Assembly: GCA_945948185.1 (NCBI GenBank)
Contig: CAMFAL010000002.1
Coordinates: 1 to 64,000, forward strand
Origin: an uncultured Clostridia bacterium
GTDB taxonomy: Bacteria > Bacillota > Clostridia > Oscillospirales > Oscillospiraceae
Reading direction: 5' to 3'
Length of the DNA: 64,000 nucleotides
Below, piece by piece: positions 51,255 through 60,442 of the stretch; position 1 is the first letter of the stretch, and the number at the start of each line of letters is the position of its first letter. The notes beneath the pieces are model-generated. The model saw only the letters and a program-made list of their open reading frames with translations. It did not search any database and was not told the origin of the DNA. Made by a program: the position numbers and the translations under genes.

Positions 51255-52115
51255 TCAGCCGCGGCTCATGTCCCGGTGGGACTCCGATACCTGATAGCCC
51301 TGCCTGCGGATGAACTCCGCCAGGGCGTGGGCCACCGCCACGGAGCGGTGGTGGCCGCCGGTGCAGCCCACGGCGATGACCAGGCCGGTCTTGCCCTCCT
51401 CCGCGTACAGCGGCAGGGAAAAGGCCAGCAGGTCCTCCAGCCGTTTCAGATAGTCCGTGGTCTGGCGGAAGCCCATGACGTAATCGGCCACCGGCTTGTC
51501 AAGGCCGGTCTGGGGCCGCAGTTCCTCGATGTAAAAGGGATTGGGCATGAAGCGCACGTCGAACACCAGGTCCGCGTCCAGGGGCAGGCCGTACTTGAAG
51601 CCGAAGGAGGTCACGCTGACCGCCATGCTCCCCTGCTCTGTCTCCGTGCCGAAATGGTGCAGCAGCTGGGCCCGCAGCTGGGCCGTGCTGGTGCGGGAGG
51701 TATCCACGATGAAATCCGCCCGCTGGCGCACCGGCTCCATCAGTTCCCGCTCCTGCCGCACGGCGTTCTCCAGAGAGTCCGTCCGGTCCGCCAGGGGATG
51801 ACGCCGCCGGGTCTCCTTGTACCGCTTGATGATGGTCTCCGGAGAGGCTTCCAGGAACAGCATCCGGCAGACGCCGTCCATAGCCTTTAGTTTATCCAGC
51901 ACGTCGAACAGCTCATCGAAAGAACTGGCAGTGCGGACATCGTAGACCAGGGCCACCCGGTCATACCGGCTGCTGCCGCCCGCGCAGAACTCCGCGAATT
52001 TCAGGATCATGGCCGCCGGCATGTTATCCACGATATAAAAGCCCATGTCCTCCAGGAAGGACGCGGCCTTGCTCTTGCCGGCCCCGGAAAGGCCGGAAAT
52101 AATGAGGATCTCCAT
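51255..52115 (-). CDS. rapZ: RNase adapter/nucleotide-binding protein RapZ
   Basis: The 286-residue P-loop protein starts MEILIISGLSGAGKSKAASFLED and has a C-terminal domain with VAVGCTGGHHRSVAVAHALAE, typical of RapZ/YvcJ. In enterics it directs a small RNA to RNase E; in Firmicutes it is linked to cell-wall sugar metabolism. ATG at 52115 is preferred over the longer track ORF. It follows murB by 16 nt. Confidence 0.94.
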   Translation of the reverse strand: MEILIISGLSGAGKSKAASFLEDMGFYIVDNMPAAMILKFAEFCAGGSSRYDRVALVYDVRTASSFDELFDVLDKLKAMDGVCRMLFLEASPETIIKRYKETRRRHPLADRTDSLENAVRQERELMEPVRQRADFIVDTSRTSTAQLRAQLLHHFGTETEQGSMAVSVTSFGFKYGLPLDADLVFDVRFMPNPFYIEELRPQTGLDKPVADYVMGFRQTTDYLKRLEDLLAFSLPLYAEEGKTGLVIAVGCTGGHHRSVAVAHALAEFIRRQGYQVSESHRDMSRG

Positions 52116-52131
52116 ACTGCTTCCCGCTTTC

Positions 52132-53052
52132 TCAGGATTCGATGATCTTGACCTCCGGCTCCAGCCGGACGCCCTTTTCCGCAAATACCCGGTCCTGCAC
52201 CTGACGGATCAGCTCCGTCACGTCGGCGCAGGTGGCGCCGCCCAGGTTGATGACGAAGCCCGCGTGCTTTTCGCTGACCTGGGCGCCGCCCACGGTCAGG
52301 CCCTTCAGCCCGCACTGGTCGATGAGGGTTCCGGCGAAATAACCGGTGGGCCGCTTGAAGGTGCTGCCGGCGCTGGGATATTCCAGGGGCTGGCTGGCCT
52401 TGCGGCGGGCCATGAGGGAGCGCATCTTCTCCCGGATCTCATCCTCGTTTCCTTCTGCCAGCCGCAGCACAGCGGACAGCACCACCCCGTCCGGGCGGTC
52501 CGACAGCAGGCTGTGACGGTAGCCGAAGTCCATCTCCTCACAGGAAAGGGTCCGAACCCCCTCCTCCGGGAACAGCAGGGTCACGCTCTGGACCACCTGC
52601 TTCATCTCCCCGTCGTAGGCCCCGGCGTTCATGCACACGGCCCCTCCCAGAGTACCGGGGATACCGTGGGCGAATTCCAGGCCCGTCAGGCCCTGCTTGC
52701 AGGCAAAATCCGCCAGCCGGGTCAGGGACACGCCGGCCTCCGCCCGGATGGTACAGGACTCGGAACCCGGCTCCAGCCGGGACATGGCGGAGGTGTTGAC
52801 CACCAGCCGGTCCAAACCCTCATCGGGCACCAGCAGATTGGTGCCGTTGCCGATGACCAGAGGCCGGGCGCCGCACTCCTCGGCAAAGCCCAGCAGCAGC
52901 ACCAGCTGCTCCCCCCGCTCCGGGAAGGCCATGCGCCGGGCCGGCCCGCCGATGCGGAAGGAGGAGTGGCGGCTCATGGGTTCGTCACACTCCACCCGCA
53001 GGTCCGGCAGATAATCGGTGATCTGTTTGTCAAGCTGTGTATACCAGTCCAT
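52132..53052 (-). CDS. murB: UDP-N-acetylenolpyruvoylglucosamine reductase MurB
   Basis: The 306-residue flavoenzyme makes UDP-MurNAc. It has the FAD segment FRIGGPARRMAFPE and VIGNGTNLLVPDEG, the GIPGTLGGAVCMNAGAYDGEM loop, and the catalytic Ser in YPSAGSTFKRP with a C-terminal KHAGFVINLGGAT. Length fits the type II form common in Firmicutes. It is 21 nt after the ROK kinase and leads into rapZ. Confidence 0.96.
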   Translation of the reverse strand: MDWYTQLDKQITDYLPDLRVECDEPMSRHSSFRIGGPARRMAFPERGEQLVLLLGFAEECGARPLVIGNGTNLLVPDEGLDRLVVNTSAMSRLEPGSESCTIRAEAGVSLTRLADFACKQGLTGLEFAHGIPGTLGGAVCMNAGAYDGEMKQVVQSVTLLFPEEGVRTLSCEEMDFGYRHSLLSDRPDGVVLSAVLRLAEGNEDEIREKMRSLMARRKASQPLEYPSAGSTFKRPTGYFAGTLIDQCGLKGLTVGGAQVSEKHAGFVINLGGATCADVTELIRQVQDRVFAEKGVRLEPEVKIIES

Positions 53053-53073
53053 AAAAGGACCTCCTTGCTTTGC

Positions 53074-54012
53074 TCAGATGGCCCGGCCCAGCATGGCCGC
53101 GCCGATGATGCCGGCGTCGTTGCCCAGCTCCGCCCGCAGGATGCGGGGCACCTGGTCCACATGGCGGGCATAGCACTCCCGTGCCACGATCTCCCGCACC
53201 GGGTCCAGCAGCAGATGCTCCGGTGCGGCGGCCACGCCGCCGCCCAAGGCCACAGCCTCCGGGTGCAGGATGTTCACCAGGTTGGTCAGGCCGGACGCCA
53301 GGTATTCCGCATAGGCCTGGCAGACAGCCAGGGCCGTCTCGTCTCCCTGTTTCGCCGCCTGGAAGGCCGTACGGCCCTCCACGCCGCCATTGGCGGCGGC
53401 AATGGCGTGCAGAGCGCTCTCGGGATGCTGCTCCATGGCCTCTTTCGTCTCCCGGATCAGGCCGGTGGCGGAGGCGTAGGCCTCCCAACAGCCCCGGCGG
53501 CCACAATTGCAGAGGACGCCGTCCTGCTTGATGACGATGTGGCCCACCTCGCCGCCGGCACCCATACCGGCGTACAGCTTGCCGTTCAGGATCAGGCCGC
53601 CGCCCACGCCGGTACCCAGAGTGATGACTGCAAAATGCTTCGTTCCCCGGCCCACACCGCAGCTCCATTCACCTACGGCGGCGCAGTCCGCGTCGTTGCC
53701 CAGCAGCACCGGCAGGTCCAGATGCTTCCGGAACAGCGCCTCCAGGGGCACGTTCTTCATGGGGATATTTGCAGTATACAGAATGTCCCCGCCCTTGATG
53801 GCGCCGGGGATGCCCATACCAACATAGTCCACGTCCTTCGCTTCCACGCCGCCCCGCTCCATCACGGCGGCGGCCAAATGTGCCAGGGTCTCCGCGAAGG
53901 GCTCCGCTCCCTGGAAGTCCAGAGGCGTCCGCTCCACGGCCACGATGGTTCCTTCTTCATTCACAAGGCCGGCCTTCAGATTGGTGCCGCCCACGTCAAT
54001 ACCGATGTACAT
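53074..54012 (-). CDS. glcK: ROK family glucokinase
   Basis: The 312-residue sugar kinase has the N-terminal phosphate loop MYIGIDVGGTNLKAGLV, catalytic Asp in LGNDADCAAVGE, the LGTGVGGGLILNGK segment, the zinc site CNCGRRGCWEAYAS and a C-terminal ADP-binding glycine loop. ROK proteins of this layout phosphorylate glucose; other hexoses cannot be excluded. Its place between hprK and murB suggests a shared carbon-sensing and cell-wall role. Confidence 0.9.
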   Translation of the reverse strand: MYIGIDVGGTNLKAGLVNEEGTIVAVERTPLDFQGAEPFAETLAHLAAAVMERGGVEAKDVDYVGMGIPGAIKGGDILYTANIPMKNVPLEALFRKHLDLPVLLGNDADCAAVGEWSCGVGRGTKHFAVITLGTGVGGGLILNGKLYAGMGAGGEVGHIVIKQDGVLCNCGRRGCWEAYASATGLIRETKEAMEQHPESALHAIAAANGGVEGRTAFQAAKQGDETALAVCQAYAEYLASGLTNLVNILHPEAVALGGGVAAAPEHLLLDPVREIVARECYARHVDQVPRILRAELGNDAGIIGAAMLGRAI

Positions 54013-54045
54013 GTTGTTCCCTCCCAGTCTTCTCTCTATCCGCGT

Positions 54046-54987
54046 TTATCCGTTTTTGCCGCTGCCCATGTCGGCCCGCAGGTCCACCCGCCGGGCCAGC
54101 TCCTGGGCGGCGTTATAGCCGAATTTCCGATGCCGGTTGTTCATGGCTGCCACCTCCACGATGCTGGCCAGGTTCCGGCCAGGCCGCACGGGGATGGTGA
54201 CAATGGGCACCTGAACGTCCAGAATGTTGGTGAAGTGGTCCTCAATGCCCAGGCGGTCATAGAACTTGGTCTGGTCCCAGGGCTCGAAGTGGACCACCAG
54301 ATCCAGCTGCGACTCCACTTTGATGGCCCGCATGCCGAACAGCTGCCGCACGTCGATGACGCCGATGCCACGCAGCTCGATATAGTGGCGGATGACCTCC
54401 GGCGCCGTGCCAATCAGCTGGTTGGAGATGCGCCGCAGCTCCACCGCGTCGTCCGCCACCAGGCGGTGGCCCCGCATGATCAGTTCAATGGCGGCCTCGC
54501 TCTTGCCCACGCCGGAGTCGCCGGTGATCATGACGCCCTCGCCGTAGATATCCAGCAGGACGCCGTGACGGGTGACGCAGGGTGCCAGCGCCCTGTTGAG
54601 ATACTCAATGGTGTGGCTGGTGAAATCCACGGTGGTCTCCGTGCTGCGCAGCAAGGTCTTTTCATGCTCCTTGGCACTCTCCAGACACTCGGGGAAGCAC
54701 TCCAGCTCCCGGCTGATGACCAGGGCCGGGATGTCATAGAGAAACAGGTCGTCGAAGCACTTGCGGCGGCTCTCCGATGGAAGGCCCTTCAGATACATAT
54801 ATTCCGCCTTGCCGATCACCTGAATGCGGCGGGGGTCAAAATAATCATAAAAGTCATGGAACTGCAGGCCGGGGCGGTTGACATCCGTGATGGTCAGCAG
54901 GGCCGACTCGAAATCGCTGCCCTGGTTCAGGACCTCCAGGCCGAATTCCTTGATAAACGCGGTGATTTTCACTCCGTTTTCATGCAT
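54046..54987 (-). CDS. hprK: HPr kinase/phosphorylase
   Basis: The 313-residue enzyme phosphorylates HPr on Ser-46 for carbon catabolite repression. The P-loop is ITGDSGVGKSEAAIELI (about 155-171). The family signature IKVESQLDLVVHFEPWDQ and the C-terminal VRPGRNLASIVEVAAMNNR are present. Length is normal. It is the first gene of the hprK-glcK-murB-rapZ-yvcK-whiA series, with an intergenic region of 300 nt upstream shared with rpmB. Confidence 0.96.
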   Translation of the reverse strand: MHENGVKITAFIKEFGLEVLNQGSDFESALLTITDVNRPGLQFHDFYDYFDPRRIQVIGKAEYMYLKGLPSESRRKCFDDLFLYDIPALVISRELECFPECLESAKEHEKTLLRSTETTVDFTSHTIEYLNRALAPCVTRHGVLLDIYGEGVMITGDSGVGKSEAAIELIMRGHRLVADDAVELRRISNQLIGTAPEVIRHYIELRGIGVIDVRQLFGMRAIKVESQLDLVVHFEPWDQTKFYDRLGIEDHFTNILDVQVPIVTIPVRPGRNLASIVEVAAMNNRHRKFGYNAAQELARRVDLRADMGSGKNG

Positions 54988-55200
54988 ACTGTCTTCCTCG
55001 TCTTTCCGCCCGTAATCGGAGCCGGGCCATTCCTGCCAGCCGTGCGAACACCCGGCTGAGCGGTCAAAATATCCGCAGGCGCAGATCTGGTTTCATTATA
55101 TATGAATTTCTCTGTTTCCGCAACACCTTCCCCCCTCTCCGGCCCGGAAAAATAGGAGCGGCCTCCCACAAAAAAACTTCAATTTTTTTGAAAATTTTGC

Positions 55201-55229
55201 TTGCATTTTCGAAATAATTCTGTTATTAT
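55201..55229 (+). promoter_or_regulatory. Promoter of rpmB
   Basis: TTGCAT (55201-55206), 17-nt spacer, TATTAT (55224-55229), followed about 60 nt later by the rpmB ATG with AAGGAGGTG. Confidence 0.75.
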
Positions 55230-55287
55230 ATCAGACGTGCCTATGAAAGTCGGCATGGAAGTACGCAACAGCAAGGAGGTGCAACGG

Positions 55288-55476
55288 ATGGCAAAGTGCG
55301 AGTTCTGCGACAAGGGCGTTACCTTCGGCATTCAGGTTTCCCACTCTCACCGGCGTTCCAATCGTCCCTGGAAGCCCAATGTGAAGCGTGTGAAGGCGAT
55401 CGTCAACGGTTCCCCCCGCCATGTGTATGTTTGTACCCGGTGTATGCGTTCCGGTAAGGTCACCAGAGCGATCTAA
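55288..55476 (+). CDS. rpmB: 50S ribosomal protein L28
   Basis: The 62-residue protein begins MAKCEFCDKG and contains VSHSHRRSNRPWKPN, the family core. CEFC and CTRC make it a C+ (zinc-binding) form. The start at 55288, after CAAGGAGGTGCAACGG, is the family start; the track ORF runs 29 codons further upstream. It has its own promoter and terminator and stands alone on the plus strand. Confidence 0.97.
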   Translation: MAKCEFCDKGVTFGIQVSHSHRRSNRPWKPNVKRVKAIVNGSPRHVYVCTRCMRSGKVTRAI

Positions 55477-55492
55477 CAGTTGGACAAACAAA

Positions 55493-55523
55493 GATCCCGG
55501 ACTTCGGTCCGGGATTTCTTTTT
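55493..55523 (+). terminator. Intrinsic terminator of rpmB
   Basis: GATCCCGGAC-TTCG-GTCCGGGATTTCTTTTT, a UUCG-type loop with a T run, 17 nt after the rpmB stop. Confidence 0.92.
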
Positions 55524-55531
55524 GCAGAAAT

Positions 55532-55563
55532 CCCCGGAAGCAGCTGCTTCCGGGGCTCTTTTT
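55532..55563. terminator. Second hairpin at the convergent rpmB/hypothetical gene end
   Basis: Perfect 12-bp arms CCCCGGAAGCAG/CTGCTTCCGGGG with no unpaired loop, followed by CTCTTTTT on the plus strand. It lies between rpmB and the convergent gene ending at 55562. Confidence 0.75.
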
Positions 55564-56440
55564 ATACGCTCAGGGGCCGCTTCTCTGCCAGGGATTCCAG
55601 AAAGCGGACCGCACCGCCGTTGGCGGGCTCCACCTCTGTCCGCAGGTTGCTGCCCGGCAGGTGAAATTCCGCTGCCAGGGTCCCGGCGTAGTCTCCGCTC
55701 CGGGTCAGGGTCACACCCTTCAAAGATGTCCAGGGAATGGCGGTGAACTCGGCGCTGTACTTCTGCTCCCCTTTTTTCTCCGGCTTGCCGCTGCGCAGCA
55801 GCAGAAGCTCCCGGTCATTGTGGAGATACAGCGTCCCGGCGAGCTCCTCCGGCTTGGTCCAGGGGAACCGCCGTCCCGCCCGAAAATCGCTCCAACAGGG
55901 CTGGTAGGCATCCAGCTCAAATGCCACGCCCCGGTCCCGCAGGTCCCGCAGTTGGTTGAAAAGCCAGATATCTACCTTCTCCTCCGTCAGTGCCAAGTCC
56001 GGGACCAGACCCTTCGGGCAGGTGCTCTCCGACGGCCAGGACTGGCGTACCAGGTCCAGCAGCTTCCAGATGGTGTCCGCGGAAACCGTGTTATAAGGCA
56101 GCGTCACCGCCCCTTCCCGGCCGTACAGGGTACAGACGCCCTTCAGCAGCCGCTGGTACAGCCGCACGCCGCCGGTCTCCACGAAGGAGATGCTGGTGGT
56201 ATCCACCGCCTTCTCCCGGCGGCTCCAGATGCGAATGCCGGTCTCGTCCGCACCCACCACATAATCGTACAGGTCCATGTCCGGCGTGGCTTTCCGCCTC
56301 TCAATATCCCTGGGCAGCTTGAACAGCATCCGGTACGTCTCCGGATGCTCCACATAAGGCACAAAGAGAGGCGGCAGCGGATGGTCCTCGTCGATCTCAT
56401 AGATCCAGGGGCCAAAGGCATCGTATTCTGAAACCCGCAC
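55562..56440 (-). CDS. Conserved hypothetical protein
   Basis: The 292-residue protein has no signal or membrane segment. It is a soluble, acidic, mixed alpha/beta protein with a segment KVDIWLFNQLRDLRDRG and late beta strands (ELLLLRSGKPEKKGEQKY onward) that recall a PH-like fold, though this is only an impression. The start codon is GTG at 56440, preceded by GAAGGG. It follows gpsA by 16 nt and so is the end of the der-plsY-gpsA series, where some spore formers have spoIVA. No function can be assigned. Confidence 0.65.
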   Translation of the reverse strand: MRVSEYDAFGPWIYEIDEDHPLPPLFVPYVEHPETYRMLFKLPRDIERRKATPDMDLYDYVVGADETGIRIWSRREKAVDTTSISFVETGGVRLYQRLLKGVCTLYGREGAVTLPYNTVSADTIWKLLDLVRQSWPSESTCPKGLVPDLALTEEKVDIWLFNQLRDLRDRGVAFELDAYQPCWSDFRAGRRFPWTKPEELAGTLYLHNDRELLLLRSGKPEKKGEQKYSAEFTAIPWTSLKGVTLTRSGDYAGTLAAEFHLPGSNLRTEVEPANGGAVRFLESLAEKRPLSV

Positions 56441-56456
56441 AATTAACCCTTCTTTC

Positions 56457-57461
56457 TCACATCCAGGTGGTCTCCAGCAGTTCGTCCTTCTTGGCGCGGG
56501 TCATCAGCTCCGCCACCACCTCCCGGACTTGCCTGCCGTGGTACAGCACCTCGTAAGCGCAGCGGCAGATAGGCATTTCAACGCCCTCCCGCTCCGCCAG
56601 CTGGTGGATGCTCTCGGCGGCGTAGTAGCCTTCCACCACGGCGCCGACCTCCTCCATGGCCTGCTGGACGGTCTTGCCCTGGCCGATCAGGATGCCCGCC
56701 CGGTTGTTCCGGGAGTGCATGGAGGTACAGGTGACGATCAGGTCGCCCATGCCCGCCAGGCCGCCAAAGGTACGGCGGGTACCGCCCAGCTGTTCGCCCA
56801 GCCGGGTCAGCTCCGCCATGGCCCGGGTCATCAGCAGAGCCTTGGTGTTGTCCTGGAATCCCAGGCCGGTGCAGATGCCGCAGCTCAGAGCCACCACATT
56901 TTTCAGCGCCGCCGCCAGCTCCACACCAATGATGTCATAGCTGGTGTAGATGCGGAAATAGTCGTTCATGAAGGCGTCCTGGACAAATCTGGCCGCCGTC
57001 CGGTCCGGGCAGGCGGACACGCAGCCGGTGGGCATCCGAATGCCTACTTCCTCTGCATGAGAGGGGCCGGAAAGTGCAACCACTTTACAGATATTTCCCG
57101 TCACTTCCTGCAGGACCTGGCTCATGCGCAGGTTGGTGTCCCGCTCGATGCCCTTGGAGACCGTCACCAGGATGGTCTCCGGCCGCAGGTAGGGCGCCAT
57201 TTTTTTGCCAGTCTCCCGGACGGCGAAGGAGGGCGGCGCGGACACCACCATATCCGCCCCCTCCAGGCAGGATAGGTCGCTGGTGATATGCAGGCTGTCC
57301 GGCAGGCCCACACCCTTCAACAGGGGATTCTGCCGGGTTTCCGCCATCTCAGCCGCCTTGGCGGGGTTATGGGACCACAGCCAGGTCTCATGGCCGTTGT
57401 CGCAGAGGACCAGGCTCAGGGCCGTGCCCCAGCCGCCGCTGCCAAGCACAACTGCTTTCAT
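56457..57461 (-). CDS. gpsA: Glycerol-3-phosphate dehydrogenase [NAD(P)+]
   Basis: The 334-residue enzyme makes sn-glycerol-3-phosphate for phospholipids. NAD loop VLGSGGWGTALSLVL (about 4-18), GPSHAEEVGI, and the catalytic Lys in ELAAALKNVVALSCGICTGLG are visible, as is FGGLAGMGDLIVTCTS. It lies 15 nt after plsY, whose product uses its glycerol-3-phosphate, so the pair is a phospholipid-precursor unit. Confidence 0.97.
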   Translation of the reverse strand: MKAVVLGSGGWGTALSLVLCDNGHETWLWSHNPAKAAEMAETRQNPLLKGVGLPDSLHITSDLSCLEGADMVVSAPPSFAVRETGKKMAPYLRPETILVTVSKGIERDTNLRMSQVLQEVTGNICKVVALSGPSHAEEVGIRMPTGCVSACPDRTAARFVQDAFMNDYFRIYTSYDIIGVELAAALKNVVALSCGICTGLGFQDNTKALLMTRAMAELTRLGEQLGGTRRTFGGLAGMGDLIVTCTSMHSRNNRAGILIGQGKTVQQAMEEVGAVVEGYYAAESIHQLAEREGVEMPICRCAYEVLYHGRQVREVVAELMTRAKKDELLETTWM

Positions 57462-57476
57462 AGGGTCTCCTCCCTT

Positions 57477-58148
57477 TTATGATTTGCGGTGGAGGCTGAA
57501 CTTGTTCTCCGTACCGCTCAGAAGCCGCTTGATATTAGCCCGGTGCTGCCACACCACCAGTCCGCCGCAGGCAAAGCCCAGGACCACGATGACGGGGTCG
57601 GGATAGCAGTACCAGGTGATGAAAGGAAAACTGGCCCCGGCCCACAGGGAGCCCAGGGACACATACCGGGTCAGGATGGTCAGGATCAGGAACCCGCCCC
57701 AGACCACCAGGGCAATACGCCAGTCGATCATGATGGCGATGGTGCCGCCGGAGAGGATACCCTTGCCGCCCTTGAAGTGGAACATGCAGGGGAACATATG
57801 GCCCAGCAGGCAGAAGAGACCGGCCCAGTATTTCCCCAGTACATACCAGCCGCCGAACAGCCATTGGCCCAGTAAAACCGCAAGGACCGCCTTCAAAACA
57901 TCCGTCAGGATGACAACCGCAGTCAGAGGACCGCCGAAGGTCCGGTAGAAATTGGTCAGACCCGCGTTGCCGCTGCCGTGGTTCCGCACATCATCCCGCA
58001 AAATATACTTGGAGACAATGACCGCGCCGTTGAAGCAACCCAGGAAATAGGATGCCAGGGCGGTGATGACAGCCACCAGTACCAACTGGGCGCCGGTAGG
58101 GACCGCCACCAATTCCACGGTGGACCAACTACTCAGAAACGTTGGCAT
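57477..58148 (-). CDS. plsY: Glycerol-3-phosphate acyltransferase PlsY
   Basis: The 223-residue membrane enzyme acylates glycerol-3-phosphate from acyl phosphate. The motifs NHGSGNAGLTNFYRTFG and HFKGGKGILSGGT mark the active site, and six or so hydrophobic helices are seen. The first 25 residues are longer than usual and the true start could be slightly downstream, but no better ribosome site was found. It lies between der and gpsA. Confidence 0.93.
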   Translation of the reverse strand: MPTFLSSWSTVELVAVPTGAQLVLVAVITALASYFLGCFNGAVIVSKYILRDDVRNHGSGNAGLTNFYRTFGGPLTAVVILTDVLKAVLAVLLGQWLFGGWYVLGKYWAGLFCLLGHMFPCMFHFKGGKGILSGGTIAIMIDWRIALVVWGGFLILTILTRYVSLGSLWAGASFPFITWYCYPDPVIVVLGFACGGLVVWQHRANIKRLLSGTENKFSLHRKS

Positions 58149-58151
58149 AGC

Positions 58152-59477
58152 TCAGTCCTCCTTGTCGCCCTTCTGGCGGATGGACAGCACAATGGGCGTG
58201 CCTTCCAGGCCGAAGGTATTGCGGATGCAGTTCTCGATATACCGCTGATAGGAGAAGTGGAACAGCCGGGCGTCGTTGCAGAAGATGACGAAATGGGGCG
58301 GACGGATGCCCACCTGGGTCATATAGTAGATCTTCAGGCGGCGGCCCTTGTCCGTGGGAGGCTGGACCCGGGTCTGGGCGTCGGCCAGCACGTTGTTCAG
58401 CATGCCAGTGGTGATGCGGACACTGGCCTGGTTGGACACGTAGTCGATCAGCTCAAAGAGCTTATCCACCCGCTGGCCGGTCTTGGCGGAGATAAAGAGG
58501 ATGGGGGCGTAGGGCATATAGGCCAGGCCCTGGCGGACCTCCTCCCGCATGCGGTCCATGGTCTTGCCGTCCTTTTCGATCAGGTCCCACTTGTTCACCA
58601 CGATGATGCAGGCCTTGCCGGCCTCGTGGGCCAGGCCCGCCACCTTGGTGTCCTGCTCGGTGACGCCCTCGGTGGCGTCGATCATGATGAGGCACACGTC
58701 GCTGCGCTCGATGGCCATGGTGGCCCGCAGAACGCTGTATTTCTCGATGTCCTCTTCCACCTTGGACTTCTTTCGGATGCCGGCGGTGTCAATGAACACG
58801 AAGCTGCCCTTGTCGTTGGTGAAACGGGAGTCGATGGCGTCCCGGGTGGTGCCCGCCACGTTGGAGACGATCACCCGCTCTTCCCCCAGAATCTTGTTGA
58901 CCAGGGAGGATTTACCGGCGTTGGGCTTGCCGATGACGGCCACTTTGATGGCGTCGTCCTCTTCCTGCTCTTCCTCCTCCGGCGGGAAATACTGGACGCA
59001 GGCGTCCAACAGGTCGCCGGTGCCATGGCCGTGGACGGCGGAGACAGCGATGGGGTCCCCCAGACCCAGGTTGTAGAACTCATAGAAGTCCGGGTCCACA
59101 GTGCCGGTGGAGTCCACCTTGTTCACCGCCAGCACGATGGGCTTGCCGCTGCGCAGCAGCATATTGGCCACCTCCTGGTCAGAGGCGGTGAGGCCCGTCT
59201 TGATGTCCGTCAGAAACACGATGACATTTGCGTTGTCGATGGCGATCTGAGCCTGGTCCCGCATGAATTCCAGAATCATATTGTCGGTGCGGGGCTCAAT
59301 GCCGCCGGTGTCGATGAGGGTGAACTTCCGGCCATTCCACTCCGTTTCTCCGTAGATGCGGTCCCGGGTTACGCCTGGGGTATCCTCCACGATGGAAAGC
59401 CGTCTGCCGATCAGCTTGTTGAACAGCATGGATTTACCGACATTGGGCCGTCCAACGATGGCAACGATGGGTTTCAT
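58152..59477 (-). CDS. der: Ribosome biogenesis GTPase Der (EngA)
   Basis: The 441-residue protein has two tandem GTPase domains. Domain 1 has GRPNVGKSMLFN, DTGG and NKVD; domain 2 has GKPNAGKSSLVN, DTAG and NKWD. A C-terminal KH-like domain (about 355-441) follows. Der helps assemble the 50S subunit. It has its own promoter and precedes plsY by 3 nt, the usual Firmicutes order (der-plsY-gpsA). Confidence 0.97.
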   Translation of the reverse strand: MKPIVAIVGRPNVGKSMLFNKLIGRRLSIVEDTPGVTRDRIYGETEWNGRKFTLIDTGGIEPRTDNMILEFMRDQAQIAIDNANVIVFLTDIKTGLTASDQEVANMLLRSGKPIVLAVNKVDSTGTVDPDFYEFYNLGLGDPIAVSAVHGHGTGDLLDACVQYFPPEEEEQEEDDAIKVAVIGKPNAGKSSLVNKILGEERVIVSNVAGTTRDAIDSRFTNDKGSFVFIDTAGIRKKSKVEEDIEKYSVLRATMAIERSDVCLIMIDATEGVTEQDTKVAGLAHEAGKACIIVVNKWDLIEKDGKTMDRMREEVRQGLAYMPYAPILFISAKTGQRVDKLFELIDYVSNQASVRITTGMLNNVLADAQTRVQPPTDKGRRLKIYYMTQVGIRPPHFVIFCNDARLFHFSYQRYIENCIRNTFGLEGTPIVLSIRQKGDKED

Positions 59478-59521
59478 CGGCTCTCACTTCCTTTCTGTTG
59501 TTTCATAAATGTCCAGTATAT

Positions 59522-59550
59522 ATTATACCCGCCAAAGGGCGGGATAGCAA
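59522..59550 (-). promoter_or_regulatory. Promoter of der
   Basis: Minus strand TTGCTA (59550-59545), 17-nt spacer, TATAAT (59527-59522). The spacer is itself an inverted repeat CCCGCC/GGCGGG, and the promoter follows the rpmF terminator directly. Confidence 0.65.
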
Positions 59551-59552
59551 GA

Positions 59553-59588
59553 CAAAAAGCAAGGAGGGAAGAATCCTTCTTCCCTCCT
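59553..59588 (-). terminator. Intrinsic terminator of rpmF
   Basis: Minus-strand arms AGGAGGGAAGAA/TTCTTCCCTCCT with a 3-nt loop, followed by TGCTTTTTG, 20 nt after the rpmF stop. Confidence 0.85.
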
Positions 59589-59607
59589 AAAGCAAGCATG
59601 CAAATCC

Positions 59608-59802
59608 TTATTTCGCGACGACGGACTTGACAACCTTGACCTCGCGGCCGTTGTAGTTACCGCACTCCTGGCACATTCTGTGAGGCAGGTGCAGCGCACC
59701 GCATTTCGGGCATGCGACGAGACCGGGAGCCTCCAGCTTCCAAACGGAGCTGCGGCGCTTGTCGCGTCTTGCTTTGGATACTTTTCCCTTAGGTACTGCC
59801 AT
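59608..59802 (-). CDS. rpmF: 50S ribosomal protein L32
   Basis: The 64-residue protein starts MAVPKGKVSKARRDKRRS and has a zinc ribbon made of CPKCG and CQECGNYNG. This is the C+ (zinc-binding) form. ATG at 59802 follows AAGGAGGTGTCAC; the track ORF adds 8 unsupported residues. It is downstream of yceD (57-nt gap), the common yceD-rpmF pair. Confidence 0.97.
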   Translation of the reverse strand: MAVPKGKVSKARRDKRRSSVWKLEAPGLVACPKCGALHLPHRMCQECGNYNGREVKVVKSVVAK

Positions 59803-59859
59803 TGTGACACCTCCTTGATCTTTCAAAGGCGCGGGAGTGTGGCCCGTCCTTATTGTACT

Positions 59860-60357
59860 TTATTTGTTCTCCAAAAGCTTTGCCAGGGCTGCGAGCCGGG
59901 GGTCCACTTCCTTCTTGCAGGAGCATGGCCCCAGATTCAGGTCGGCACCGCACCGGGGACACAGTCCCTTGCAATCTTCCGAACACAATGTTTTTGTGTC
60001 CATCTCCAGGATGAACGCCGTGCGGGCCAGGTCACCCGCATCCACCTTTCCCTCCTCCAGCAGGACGATCTCGTCGTTGTCCTCATTCTGGAGTTCCTCC
60101 GCCAGCATGCAGCGGAAGGGGACTTCCTTTTCCTGCGAAAACTCTTTTCCGCAGCGGTCACAGACCGCGTCCAGAACAGAACTGGCGGTCAGCTCCAACC
60201 ACAGAACGTCTGCGGTGTTCCGGATCTCTCCCTTCACCGCCACAGGGCGGCTGATGGGATACCGGCCGGCAAACTCCACATCGGACAGGTCCAGCTCAAA
60301 CTGTAAATCCAGGGTCTTGCCCGGGGTTCGCAGGATGGGTCTTACATCGATCAGCAT
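59860..60357 (-). CDS. YceD/DUF177 family protein
   Basis: The 165-residue protein has the DUF177 pattern: VLDAVCDRCGKEF and CSEDCKGLCPRCGADLN with conserved Cys pairs that probably bind zinc. YceD is linked to ribosome biogenesis and 23S rRNA, consistent with its pairing with rpmF. ATG at 60357 replaces the longer track start, which lies inside the promoter region. Confidence 0.9.
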   Translation of the reverse strand: MLIDVRPILRTPGKTLDLQFELDLSDVEFAGRYPISRPVAVKGEIRNTADVLWLELTASSVLDAVCDRCGKEFSQEKEVPFRCMLAEELQNEDNDEIVLLEEGKVDAGDLARTAFILEMDTKTLCSEDCKGLCPRCGADLNLGPCSCKKEVDPRLAALAKLLENK

Positions 60358-60442
60358 AACATACCTCGCAATGACACGGTTAGTATTATAAAGGCTGGCG
60401 GTCCCGTTGTCAAACATTTTTTTCAAATTTCCGCCAGTTTTT

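Noticed and set aside
52045-55059. 1004-residue plus-strand ORF
   Set aside because: It is antisense to murB, the ROK kinase and hprK, which all have clear motifs and ribosome sites. Its composition is that of a GC-rich shadow frame.
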